From: Elusimicrobiota bacterium
GTDB lineage: Bacteria > Elusimicrobiota > Elusimicrobia > UBA1565 > UBA9628
NCBI GenBank assembly: GCA_016212825.1
Contig: JACRDS010000095.1
Location: forward strand, 1-42,787
Reading direction: 5' to 3'
Length of the DNA stretch: 42,787 nt
Of this stretch, positions 15,269-23,435 are shown piece by piece (within the stretch, counting starts at the first letter, position 1; every line of letters begins with the position of its first letter). The position numbers and the translations under genes were made by a program. The notes beneath the pieces are model-generated. The model was not told where the DNA came from, ran no database searches, and saw only the letters and a list, made by a program, of their open reading frames with translations.

Positions 15269-16110
15269 AGGGCGCGGCCTCCCTGCTCGAGCTCCTCGGG
15301 CGTGGGCAGGCGGAAGTGGAACTTGGCCACGCCTTCCATGCAGCGCAGGCCGTAGCCCTTGACCGTGCGCGCGATGAGGACGCGGGGCCTGCGGCCGGGC
15401 TTGAGGCCGGCGAAGCCTTCCAGGAGGGCGGCCATGTCGTGCCCCGCGCAGACCGCCGTCTCGGCGCCGAAGGCCTCGAGCTTCTCCCGGAGGTCCTTGA
15501 CCGGGTCCTCCGGCGAGAGCACGTCCTTGAGGAAATCCATGGCCTGCAGGGCGTTGGCGTCCACCACGACCACGAGGTCGGAGAGCTCGTGCTTGGACGC
15601 GAACTGCAGGGCCTCCCAGTTGGAGCCTTCCTGCATCTCGCCGTCGCCGACCACGCAGTAGACGCTCCAGCGCTTCTTCTGGAGCCTGGCGCCGAAGGCC
15701 AGGCCCACGGCCTGGGGCAGGCCGTGGCCCAAAGAGCCGCAGCCGGCCTCGATGCCGCGCTCCGGGCTGCGCGAGAGGCAGCCGCTCAGGGGGCCGCCCT
15801 GGTAGAAGCTCTCCCAGTCCTTGTGCGCGATCCAGCCCAGGTCCGTGAGGATGGCGTAGAGGCCGTAGCCGCCGTGCGCCTTGGAGAAGACCAGCCGGTC
15901 GCGCTCGTCCCAGAGGGGGTCCGCGGCGATGTTCATGACCCGGTAGTAGAGCGCGGTGAGCAGGTCGACGCAGGACAAAGACGGCGCGATGTGGCCGGCG
16001 CCGTTGGCCACGCAGACCTTGATGACGTCCCTGCGCACGGCGTCGGCCTTGGCCGAGAGCGCCGGCAGGTCCAGGCGGGGCAGCGGGTCAGACGAAGTCG
16101 ATGTGCTCAT
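15265..16110 (-). CDS. Transketolase-like PP subunit (N-terminal half)
   Basis: A 281-residue thiamine-diphosphate-binding subunit. The cofactor motif is GDGEMQEGSNWEA (from G155) with the partner Asn in VVVDANALQAMD. Other transketolase marks are RDVIKVCVANGAGHIAPSLS, RLVFSKAHGGYGLYA and GSLGHGLPQAVGLAFG. Length is typical of the N-half of split transketolases. Together with the 162-residue PYR subunit it should transfer or cleave a two-carbon ketol unit. It sits in a sugar operon, not with pentose-phosphate genes, so a pathway-specific substrate is likely. Its first 23 bases overlap the end of the radical SAM gene. Confidence 0.92.
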   Translation of the reverse strand: MSTSTSSDPLPRLDLPALSAKADAVRRDVIKVCVANGAGHIAPSLSCVDLLTALYYRVMNIAADPLWDERDRLVFSKAHGGYGLYAILTDLGWIAHKDWESFYQGGPLSGCLSRSPERGIEAGCGSLGHGLPQAVGLAFGARLQKKRWSVYCVVGDGEMQEGSNWEALQFASKHELSDLVVVVDANALQAMDFLKDVLSPEDPVKDLREKLEAFGAETAVCAGHDMAALLEGFAGLKPGRRPRVLIARTVKGYGLRCMEGVAKFHFRLPTPEELEQGGRAL

Positions 16111-17158
16111 GGTCGGCGTCGAGGTATTCCAGGATCATCTCGTTCTTGAGGTTCGCCACGCAGTGGTGGTCGCAGTGGTGCCGGGGGTCGATCTTGAAGA
16201 ACTTGGCCTTGCCCTCGGACCAGAAGTCCTTGAAGCGGCGCTCCTTGATCGAGCCGAGGAGCCCCTCCGCGAGGTTGTAGGCCTTGTCCTGGCAGGGGTA
16301 GATGTTGAGGTCGGCGCCGATGACCGGCAGGATCTGGAGGTACGGGCACCAGCCGTAGGACTTGCGGAACTTGTCGTCGAGCTCGTGGTAGGCGTCGAAG
16401 ATCTCGAAGCCCTGCCCCGCGAAGTCGGACCGCGCCCGCTGGATCTGCTCCTTGACCGAGGCGAAGATCGCCTTGTGGTAGGCGTTGTTCTCCTGGACGC
16501 TGTCGCTGACCACGCAGCCCGAGGCCTTCACGCTGTCGGCCCCGAGCGCCCGGAACCGCCCGATCATCTCGCGCACGTGCGGCGCGTTGCGCTGGTCGAT
16601 GATGAGGCTGACCCCCAAGTGGCAGCCGCCGGGCAGCTTCTTGAAGCCCTCGATGTTCTTGAGCACCTTGGCGAACTCGCCCCGGGGGACCTTCCGGTAG
16701 GAGGAGTAGCTCTCCTCGTCCCAGCCGTCCACGGAGACGCGCAGCCAGGTGGCGTGGCGCGCGAACAGGGCGGCGAGCTCCCCGGTCAGCCGGGAGCCGT
16801 TGGTCAGCGAGGCGAAGGAGATGTCCGTGCCGGCGAGGAACCTCGCCGCGTCGAGGAGGTGGGGGTAGCAGAAGGGCTCCCCGCCGCCGCTGAAGGTCAC
16901 GGCCCGAACGCCCATATCCCGGAAGTCCTCCAGGATCTCGAGCATCTTGGCCTTGGGGATGGAGTCGGCCTGCCGCATATCCTTGCCCAGCTGCAGGCCG
17001 TCGGCGCGGTAGGAGCAGTAGGAGCAGTTGTGGTTGCAGGCGTTGGTGGGCTTGACTCGGACGTGGATGGGGGGCAGGATCTCTTTTTTGTCCTTGGGCA
17101 GGGAATCGAGCTTGTCCTTGAAGTGGAAGATCTTCGTCTTGGTGTAGAAGCGGCCCAT
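16088..17158 (-). CDS. Radical SAM protein with SPASM-like C-terminus
   Basis: A 356-residue radical S-adenosylmethionine enzyme of the MoaA/PqqE type. The 4Fe-4S/SAM site is C41-x3-C45-x2-C48 in CNHNCSYCSY, followed by VTFSGGGEPFCYPHLL (the GGE SAM-contact motif). The C-terminus holds further cysteines in SYGWCPYLQILPVIG, LNIYPCQDKAYN and HHCDHHC, suggesting one auxiliary cluster as in SPASM or twitch proteins. Its position between an RmlD-like reductase and a transketolase pair suggests radical chemistry on a sugar (dehydrogenation, epimerisation or deamination), but peptide substrates are also known in this family and no peptide gene is visible here. Starts 4 bases after the upstream stop. 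Confidence 0.9.
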   Translation of the reverse strand: MGRFYTKTKIFHFKDKLDSLPKDKKEILPPIHVRVKPTNACNHNCSYCSYRADGLQLGKDMRQADSIPKAKMLEILEDFRDMGVRAVTFSGGGEPFCYPHLLDAARFLAGTDISFASLTNGSRLTGELAALFARHATWLRVSVDGWDEESYSSYRKVPRGEFAKVLKNIEGFKKLPGGCHLGVSLIIDQRNAPHVREMIGRFRALGADSVKASGCVVSDSVQENNAYHKAIFASVKEQIQRARSDFAGQGFEIFDAYHELDDKFRKSYGWCPYLQILPVIGADLNIYPCQDKAYNLAEGLLGSIKERRFKDFWSEGKAKFFKIDPRHHCDHHCVANLKNEMILEYLDADHEHIDFV

Positions 17159-17162
17159 GGCG

Positions 17163-18011
17163 CTAGGACCCCATCCTGCCGCAGTAGTCCCGCAGGGCCT
17201 GCTTCCAGCCGCGCAGGGGCGCGAGCTTGCGCGAGCGCAGGAGTGTGCAGGCGCTGCGGCGGGCCGTGCCGGGGAAGCGGCTGGACGGCACGCGGCGGAC
17301 CCGGACGTCCAGGCCGAGGTCCCGGACCGCCTCGCGGGTCAGATCGTAGAGGGAGGCCTTCCCCGCGTTGGCGATGTGATACACGCCGGACGGGAGCCGG
17401 CGCTCGATGATCCGGCGCAGCGCGCGCGCGGCGTCGCGGCTGTAGGTGGGGCAGGTGACGACGTCTCCGGCTGCCTCCAGGGTCCGGCCGCCCTGCCGGG
17501 CGCGCCGCAGCATCTTCTCCAGGAGCTGCGAAGCCTTGGGGGATTCTCCGAAGAGGAGGGGCATCCGGACGATGTAATAGCGCCGGGCCACGGCCTGGAT
17601 GAAGCACTCGGCGCCGAGCTTGGTGAGCCCGTACATGTTCAGCGGCAGCGGCGCGTCGTCCTCGTCGTAGGGGCGGCTCCGGCCGCTGAAGACCGCGTCG
17701 GTGCTCAGGTGCACGAGCAGGAAGCCCTGCTCGCGGGAGAGCTCGGCCAGGACCTTGGGGAACAGGGTGTTGACGGCGAGCGCCCGCTGGAGCCGCCGCT
17801 CGCAGTCCTCCAGGCCCATGAAGGCCGCCGCGTTGACCACGATGTCCGGACGGACCCTGCCGACCAGCCCGGGCAGGCGTCCGAGGTCGGCCGCGTCGAA
17901 GTCCCGGCTGTTCCGGCCCACGATCCGGTAGCCTTCCGAGAAGGCCTCGGCCACGGCGCGGCCCATCTTGCCGGTATGGCCGAGCAGCAGCAGGGTCCTG
18001 GGCTTGGGCAT
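17163..18011 (-). CDS. RmlD-like sugar nucleotide reductase (SDR)
   Basis: A 282-residue atypical SDR resembling dTDP-4-dehydrorhamnose reductase. Seen are LLLLGHTGKMGRAVAEAF, DIVVNAAAFMGLEDCE, HLSTDAVFSGRSRPYDEDD and the Tyr-x-x-x-Lys of NMYGLTKLGAE, the last two typical of RmlD. The ATG at 18011 directly precedes the nucleotide-binding strand; a longer in-frame reading to 18119 would run into the methyltransferase gene and is rejected. It should reduce a 4-keto nucleotide sugar with NAD(P)H. It is flanked by gaps of 2 and 4 bases within the ten-gene operon. Confidence 0.88.
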   Translation of the reverse strand: MPKPRTLLLLGHTGKMGRAVAEAFSEGYRIVGRNSRDFDAADLGRLPGLVGRVRPDIVVNAAAFMGLEDCERRLQRALAVNTLFPKVLAELSREQGFLLVHLSTDAVFSGRSRPYDEDDAPLPLNMYGLTKLGAECFIQAVARRYYIVRMPLLFGESPKASQLLEKMLRRARQGGRTLEAAGDVVTCPTYSRDAARALRRIIERRLPSGVYHIANAGKASLYDLTREAVRDLGLDVRVRRVPSSRFPGTARRSACTLLRSRKLAPLRGWKQALRDYCGRMGS

Positions 18012-18013
18012 GG

Positions 18014-18694
18014 CTATTCGAAGTATATGAATTCGTAGTCGCCGGCGTAGCCGGCGTCCTGGAACAGCCAGACCCATTCCTCGACTGAGAAGAAGGCCAG
18101 GCAGGTGAGGGCCCAGCACTGCAGGTTGTAGAGCTCGCGGTCGTTGCGGTAGCTCTCCACCACGAGGAAGCCGCGCTTGGCCACCCGCTGGAACTCGCGC
18201 AGGCTTTTGCGGAGGTCGAAGACCGGCAGGTTGTGCAAAGTGGTGATGGACACTGCCAGGTCGAACTCCTGGTCCTGGAACGGATAGGGCTGGCGGGCGT
18301 CGTGCACGAAGAGGCTGGGCTTGACGTCCTCCTGGGCGTGCTCGACGGCGTAGCGCGAGACGTCGAAGCCCGCGACCCGGCCGCCGGGCAGCAGCTTCTG
18401 GAACTCGCGCAGCAGGAAGCCCTTGCCGCAGCCCACGTCCAGGACGCTGGCCCCGGGCTTGAGACCGTGGAGCTCGATGAGCCGGCGCGCGGCCGGCTCC
18501 CAGCGCCCGTCGTAGGCGTAGCCGCCGTAGCCGAACTTCCTCTCTCCGTCGAAGAAGTCCTGGTCGAAGCGCTTGGCCACCGTCATGCAGCCGGGCTTGT
18601 CGTCGCGCATGCGCGCCGCGTAGTCCCTGGGGGTCTTCTTGTGCAGCGGGGTCACGACCTCCAGCAGCCGCCCGGTCCGGCGCTCATCGGCCAT
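18014..18694 (-). CDS. Class I SAM-dependent methyltransferase
   Basis: A 226-residue methyltransferase with a clear SAM core: VLDVGCGKGFLLREF (motif I), VAGFDVSRYAVEHA, SLFVHDARQPYPF and LAVSITTLHNLP. A leading segment before the core contains RFDQDFFDGERKFGYGGYAYDGRW, which appears in small methyltransferases of sugar loci. Substrate not recognisable; N- or C-methylation of an aminosugar would fit the two aminotransferases directly upstream. Overlaps the preceding aminotransferase gene by 11 bases and precedes the reductase by 2. Confidence 0.85.
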   Translation of the reverse strand: MADERRTGRLLEVVTPLHKKTPRDYAARMRDDKPGCMTVAKRFDQDFFDGERKFGYGGYAYDGRWEPAARRLIELHGLKPGASVLDVGCGKGFLLREFQKLLPGGRVAGFDVSRYAVEHAQEDVKPSLFVHDARQPYPFQDQEFDLAVSITTLHNLPVFDLRKSLREFQRVAKRGFLVVESYRNDRELYNLQCWALTCLAFFSVEEWVWLFQDAGYAGDYEFIYFE

Positions 18695-19781
18695 GGAACC
18701 TCCTGACGCAGCGGATGACGTGGGCCACCTGCGCCGCGCTGAGGTGCTGGTGCACCGGCAAAGAGAGGATCCGGCGCGCCTGGCGCTCGGCCTGAGGGAA
18801 GTCGCCCCGGCGCCAGCCCAGGCCCCGGCAGCAGGGCTGCAGGTGGAGGGGGGTCGGATAATGGACCGCCGTGGCCACGCCCTGGCGGGCCAGGCACGCC
18901 TTGAGCTCGTCGCGGCGGGGGCACTGGACCATGAAGAGGTGGTAGGTCTGCCGGGAATCCCGATCCTCTGGAGGCAGGTCGACGATCCCTGCTAGGCCCT
19001 GTCGGTAGAAGTCGGCATTGCGCCTGCGCCGGGCGATGATGCCGGGCAGGGCCTTGAGGCGGCAGCGCAGGACCGCGGCCTGCAGGCCGTCGAGGCGCGA
19101 GTTGTGGCCCCAGAAGAGCACCTCGTCGCGGGACTTGAGTCCGTGGTTGCGCCAGAGGCGGAGCTTCTCGGCCAGGCGGCCGTCGTCCGTGACCACGGCC
19201 CCGGCGTCGCCCGCCGCGTTGAGGTTCTTGAGGGGATGGAAGCTCAGGCAGGCCGCGCGGCCGAAGGAGCCGGCCGGCCGGCCGTGATGCCGGGCCCCGA
19301 CGGCCTGGGCCGCGTCCTCGATGACCGGTATCCCGCGCGCCCGGGCCAGGCGCAGGATGGGGGCCATGTCGCAGACCTTGCCGGTCAGGTGCACCGGGAT
19401 GACGGCTCGGGTCCGGCGCGAGAGCGCGCCTTCCAGAAGCTGCGGGTCCAGGAGTCCGTCCGGGCCCACGTCCACGAACACCGGCTTGGCCCCGGCCAGG
19501 GCGATGCAGGAGGCGGAGGCCACGAAGGAGTTGGGGACCGTGACCACCTCGTCTCCGGGGCCGATGGCCAGGGCCTTGAGCGTCAGCAGCAGCGCGTCCG
19601 TCCCGTTGGCCACGCCCACCGCGTGGCGGGTCCCGCAGAGCCGGGCCAGCTCCGCCTCGAAAGAAGCCACCTCCCGGCCCAGGATGTATTCGCCTCCGGC
19701 CAGGACCCGGTCCAGGGCGCGCAGCAGCGGCCGGCGTTCGGCCGCGTACTGAGCCTGGAAGTCGACGTAGGGGACCTTCAT
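18684..19781 (-). CDS. DegT/DnrJ/EryC1/StrS sugar aminotransferase (first of a tandem pair by position)
   Basis: A 365-residue PLP-dependent aminotransferase that converts keto nucleotide sugars to aminosugars. Markers: VPYVDFQAQY, ANGTDALLLTLKAL for phosphate binding, VIEDAAQAVGA (Asp binding the pyridine nitrogen), and Lys185 in SFHPLKNLNAAGDAG as Schiff base. The N-G-T-D-A-L text is typical of C3-aminating members such as WbpE and QdtB. It abuts the second DegT gene with no spacer (start 19781, stop of the other at 19782), and the two proteins share length and motif order, so they look like a duplicated pair with diverged substrates. Confidence 0.93.
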   Translation of the reverse strand: MKVPYVDFQAQYAAERRPLLRALDRVLAGGEYILGREVASFEAELARLCGTRHAVGVANGTDALLLTLKALAIGPGDEVVTVPNSFVASASCIALAGAKPVFVDVGPDGLLDPQLLEGALSRRTRAVIPVHLTGKVCDMAPILRLARARGIPVIEDAAQAVGARHHGRPAGSFGRAACLSFHPLKNLNAAGDAGAVVTDDGRLAEKLRLWRNHGLKSRDEVLFWGHNSRLDGLQAAVLRCRLKALPGIIARRRRNADFYRQGLAGIVDLPPEDRDSRQTYHLFMVQCPRRDELKACLARQGVATAVHYPTPLHLQPCCRGLGWRRGDFPQAERQARRILSLPVHQHLSAAQVAHVIRCVRRFHGR

Positions 19782-20882
19782 CTAGGAGTAGAACTCCTCT
19801 ACACAGCTTATCATGTAGGCGAGCTCTTCCGCCGTGAGGTGCTGGTGCACGGGCAAGGTGATGGTGGCCTTGGCCTGGGACTCGGCCTTGGGGAAATCCC
19901 CCGCCTTGCAGCCCAGGCCGCGGCTGGCCGATTGTAGATGCAGGGGCACGGGGTAGTGGACCTTGGCCTCGATGCCGCGCTCCTGCAGATGCTTCAGCAG
20001 GCGGTCGCGGTCATGGGCCAGGAACTGGTAGAGGTGGTAGACATGCCGCTCCTCGGGGGCGCGCCGCGGCAGCGTGACCTTCGGGGCCAGCCGGGAGAGG
20101 GCCAAGTCGAGCTTCGCCGCGTTGGCGATGCGGGTCTTCGTGATCCAGTCGAACTCCTTGATGAGCCGGAGTCCGACTACGGCCTGCAGGGAGTCGAGGC
20201 GGCTGTTGTGCGCGTAGAAGGCGTATTCGTCGCGCGTGGACATGCCGTGGTTGCGCAGCAGGACCAGCTTGTCGCGCAGCTCCTCGGAGTCCGTGGTGAT
20301 GAGTCCGCCGTCGCCCCACACGTTGAGGTTCTTGAGCGGGTGCAGGCTGAAGCCCGCGGCCGCGCCCAAAGAGCCGCAGCTCTTCCCGCCCAGGGAGGCC
20401 CCGATGGACTGGCAGGCGTCCTCGAGGACCGGGAGCTTGTGCCGGGCCGCGATCTTGAGGATGCGGGGCATGTCGGCCGGCTGGCCGCCCCAGTGCACGG
20501 GCAGGATGGCCTTGGTGCGCGGGGTGACGGCCCGTTCCACGAGGTCCGGGTCGATGACGAAGCGGTCGTCGCAGTCTGCGAACACCACGCGCGCTCCGGC
20601 CAGGGCGATGGCCCCGGCCGTGGCCACGAAAGTGTTGGCCGCGGTGACGACCTCGTCGCCCGGGCCGACGCCCAGGGCCTTGAGGGAGAGCAGGAGCGCG
20701 TCCGTGCCCGAGCCCACGCCCACCGCGAACCTGGTCCCGATGAGTTCCGCGAAGCGGCGTTCGAACTCGGCCACCGGAGCGCCCAGGGTGAAGTCGCCGG
20801 ACTTGACCAGGGCGCGGATGTCGTCGAGGTAGGGCTCGATGTCCTGGAACTGGCGGTCCAGGTAGGAGTAGGGTACCCGCAT
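19782..20882 (-). CDS. DegT/DnrJ/EryC1/StrS sugar aminotransferase (second of the pair)
   Basis: A 366-residue PLP aminotransferase, paralogue of its downstream neighbour. It has VPYSYLDRQF, GSGTDALLLSLKALGVGPGDEVV, VLEDACQSIGA and Lys184 in FSLHPLKNLNVWGDGG. The GTDAL phosphate-binding loop again points to a C3-keto sugar amination rather than the SGT(A/S)AL loops of C4 enzymes such as PseC and LegC. It starts 1 base after the stop of the kinase/nucleotidyltransferase gene. The operon thus appears able to install two amino groups, or one each on two sugars. Confidence 0.93.
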   Translation of the reverse strand: MRVPYSYLDRQFQDIEPYLDDIRALVKSGDFTLGAPVAEFERRFAELIGTRFAVGVGSGTDALLLSLKALGVGPGDEVVTAANTFVATAGAIALAGARVVFADCDDRFVIDPDLVERAVTPRTKAILPVHWGGQPADMPRILKIAARHKLPVLEDACQSIGASLGGKSCGSLGAAAGFSLHPLKNLNVWGDGGLITTDSEELRDKLVLLRNHGMSTRDEYAFYAHNSRLDSLQAVVGLRLIKEFDWITKTRIANAAKLDLALSRLAPKVTLPRRAPEERHVYHLYQFLAHDRDRLLKHLQERGIEAKVHYPVPLHLQSASRGLGCKAGDFPKAESQAKATITLPVHQHLTAEELAYMISCVEEFYS

Positions 20883-20883
20883 G

Positions 20884-22434
20884 CTATTTCAGGAGGGTCT
20901 TGATGAACTTGAAGAGGGCCACGGGCTCGATGGGCTCGCGGTTGCCCACGATCTCCACGGCCAGGGCGCCCACGCAGTTGCCGATGAAGCAGAGCAGGTC
21001 GGGCGGCACGCCGCGGAAGGCGCAGGGCGAGGTCACGGCGAAGAGGGCGTCGCCGGCCCCCATGCGGTCCACGATGCGCAGGGCCAGCGCGGGGGATTCG
21101 TGCCACCCGCATTGGGAGAGCACGAAGGAGCCCAGCCGCCCGCGGCTGACCAGGAACTGCCCGGCCTTGAGCTGGCGGCGGATCGCGGCCGCCAGGTCCG
21201 GGATCGAGCCGTACTTGTCGCGGGCCGCCACGCGCAGCTCCAGCTCGTCGATGGCCACGTAGTCGGCGTGGGAGTACTTGGTGACCGCGTTGAAGCCGTG
21301 GTTGGCCGAGTTGGACTGGGTGTTGAGGGCCAGGAACTTGCGGCTGGCGCAGACCGCGGCGCGCAGGCGGGGGGTCATGAGGCCGTGCCCGAAGTCGTTG
21401 ACCACCACCAGGTCGTGCCGGGGCAGTTCCCGCGCCAGGCGCGCGTGGCAGGCCTTCTCCGTGCGCTCGTCGAGGGGAGTGTCGTCGAGGTACTGGACCT
21501 CGAAGACCTTGCGCAGCTGGTCCGGGTCCACGAAGCGCTGCTTGCGCACCGTGGGCCGGTCCGGCGTGCGCACCGATTCCAGGCGCACGTTGCGGCGCAG
21601 CTTGGAGCGCACGAAGGCGTCCTCCTTCGGATCGGGCCCCAGGTTGGCGAGCAGGGTCACGGACCGGCAGAAGCCGGCCAGGTGGTTGGCCGTGGCCACG
21701 GCGCCGCCCGCGAAGAGTTCCTCGTGCGAGTACTTGGTGGAGACCAGGTTCTCCTTGGGCGACTTGCCCAGGGGCAGGCAGTAGGAGTACTGGTCGAGGA
21801 TGGCCTCGCCGATGACCAGGACCTTGAGCCGGGAGAGGGCCTGCAGGTGGCCGATGATGCTGTCGGCGGAGTGCAGGCGGCGCATGCCCTCGAGGTACTC
21901 CTGCGTCTCGGGAGGGTAGGCGCTGAAGAAGCGGTTGATGAGGTGGCTGGAGCTGGAGGTGAAGCCTTCCGTGGTGACCAGGCGGCCGCCCGCGGACCTC
22001 GCCGCGGCCTCCTCCTCGTCGATCTTCCCCGTCACATCCGCCTTGTGGTCCGCGTAGTCGTGGCCTTTCACGTAGAAATGCGGCCGCAGGAGCTTGATGG
22101 CCTTGGCGGCGGTCGGCCATTCGTTGAGCGCCACGTAGTCCACGAGGGCCAGGGCGGCGAGGCTCTCCAGGCGCAGCTTCTCGGAGAAGAGGGGGTGCCC
22201 CGGCCCTTTGTTGACCCACCGGTCCGGGGTCACGGTCACCACCAGGAGGTCGCCGTGCTTGCGCGCCTCCTTGAAGTGCACGATGTGGCCGGGATGCACC
22301 AGGTCGAAGACCCCGTGGCACTGCACGACCTTGCGGCCGCGCCGGCGGGCTTCCTTGATGATGAGCGCGAGCTCCGCCAGGGTCTTGATCTTTCCGGACA
22401 TGTCGCTGCGGCTCTGGGCGGGGGTCTTCTTCAA
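20884..22434 (-). CDS. Nucleotidyltransferase-PfkB kinase fusion, HldE-like with reversed domain order
   Basis: A 516-residue bifunctional protein. Residues about 30-170 are an HxGH nucleotidyltransferase like the adenylyltransferase part of HldE (QCHGVFDLVHPGHIVHF, H47-x-x-H50; later GHDYADHKADVTGK and TSSSSHLINRFF). Residues about 200-515 are a PfkB-family sugar kinase (GGAVATANHLAG, VDRMGAGDALFA with the catalytic Asp). In HldE the order is kinase first, transferase second; here it is swapped. The likely reaction is phosphorylation of a sugar phosphate at C1 and its activation as an ADP- or CDP-sugar. The start is a TTG at 22434 overlapping the upstream stop (TTGA) with AGAGGA just before it; ATG at 22401 is the alternative. 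Confidence 0.88.
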   Translation of the reverse strand: MKKTPAQSRSDMSGKIKTLAELALIIKEARRRGRKVVQCHGVFDLVHPGHIVHFKEARKHGDLLVVTVTPDRWVNKGPGHPLFSEKLRLESLAALALVDYVALNEWPTAAKAIKLLRPHFYVKGHDYADHKADVTGKIDEEEAAARSAGGRLVTTEGFTSSSSHLINRFFSAYPPETQEYLEGMRRLHSADSIIGHLQALSRLKVLVIGEAILDQYSYCLPLGKSPKENLVSTKYSHEELFAGGAVATANHLAGFCRSVTLLANLGPDPKEDAFVRSKLRRNVRLESVRTPDRPTVRKQRFVDPDQLRKVFEVQYLDDTPLDERTEKACHARLARELPRHDLVVVNDFGHGLMTPRLRAAVCASRKFLALNTQSNSANHGFNAVTKYSHADYVAIDELELRVAARDKYGSIPDLAAAIRRQLKAGQFLVSRGRLGSFVLSQCGWHESPALALRIVDRMGAGDALFAVTSPCAFRGVPPDLLCFIGNCVGALAVEIVGNREPIEPVALFKFIKTLLK

Positions 22435-23435
22435 GGTTTCCTCTGTGCGCCCGGGGCGAGGCAGTCGAACCAGGCCTGGGTGGCCCGCGCGATCTTCTCC
22501 GGCGTCCAGACCGGGGCCGCCTTCCAGTAATCGATGTTCTCCAGCATCCGCCGCACGCCTTCCTCGAAGCCCACGCGCGGCTCCCAGCCCAGGACGCGGC
22601 GGATCTGGGAGATGTCGGCTGATGTGCAGTCCGGCTCGCCCGGCCTCTTGGGGATGTGCACGGCCGGGCCGCCCAGCAGCTCCACCAGGCGCTTGATGCT
22701 CTGTGGCCGGCCCGAGCCCACGTTGAAGGCCTCGCCCCTGGCCGAGGAGCGCGCCGCGCAGAGCAGGGCCTCGGCCACGTCCGCGACGAAGGTGAAGTCG
22801 CGGGTCTGGGTCCCGTCGCCGACCACGGTGAAGGGCTGGCCGGCGAGCTTCTGGGCCAGGAACACCCCGAACACGGCGCCGTAGGTGCCGGAGGTGCGCG
22901 AGCGCGGGCCGTACACATTGAAGAAGCGCAGGCTCATCGCGGGCAGGCCGTAGACCTGGACCCAGTGCAGGACCAGCTCCTCGCCCAGGCGCTTGGTCAG
23001 GGCGTAGGGATACTGGGGCCGGATGGGCGCGGTCTCCGGGGTCGGGTAGGAGTCCGGTATGCCGTAGCAGGAGGAGGACGCGGCGTAGACGAAGCGCTTG
23101 ACGCCCGCGGCGCGCGCCGCTTCGAGGACGCTCTGCGTGCCGACGACATTGGCGCGGAAATAGTCCATGGGGCGCTCGATGGAAGGGACGATGTCCGCCA
23201 GCGCGGCCAGGTGGAAGACCCAGTCCGCGCCCTGGAAGTGCGGCGCGGCCGCCGCATGGTCCGCGACGTCCGCGCGGACGAGCCGGAGGCCGGGAGAGTC
23301 CTTCAGGTGGGCCAGGTTCTCGGGCCGGCCGGTGGAGAAGTCGTCCAGGACCGTGACCTTGAGCCCCTCCTTGAGGAGCCGTTCCACCAGGTGGCTGCCG
23401 ATGAAGCCGGCGCCGCCGGTCACGACCGCCTTCAT
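22431..23435 (-). CDS. NAD-dependent nucleotide-sugar epimerase/dehydratase (extended SDR)
   Basis: A 334-residue SDR close to UDP-glucose/UDP-GlcNAc 4-epimerases. Motifs: VVTGGAGFIGSHLVERLL, LDDFSTGRPENL, FHLAALADIVPSIE, YAASSSCYG, QYPYALTKRLGEEL (Tyr-x-x-x-Lys), LRFFNVYGPRSR and VVGDGTQTRDFTFV. The ATG at 23435 has GAGGAG upstream and overlaps the previous stop (ATGA); a longer in-frame reading to 23534 lies inside the upstream gene. It is the second gene of the ten-gene operon. Confidence 0.93.
   Translation of the reverse strand: MKAVVTGGAGFIGSHLVERLLKEGLKVTVLDDFSTGRPENLAHLKDSPGLRLVRADVADHAAAAPHFQGADWVFHLAALADIVPSIERPMDYFRANVVGTQSVLEAARAAGVKRFVYAASSSCYGIPDSYPTPETAPIRPQYPYALTKRLGEELVLHWVQVYGLPAMSLRFFNVYGPRSRTSGTYGAVFGVFLAQKLAGQPFTVVGDGTQTRDFTFVADVAEALLCAARSSARGEAFNVGSGRPQSIKRLVELLGGPAVHIPKRPGEPDCTSADISQIRRVLGWEPRVGFEEGVRRMLENIDYWKAAPVWTPEKIARATQAWFDCLAPGAQRKP

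Noticed and set aside
19782-20882. LegC (C4 aminotransferase) to complete a legionaminic acid pathway with legB
   Set aside because: Both DegT proteins have the GTDAL loop typical of C3 aminotransferases, and they lie in a different operon.
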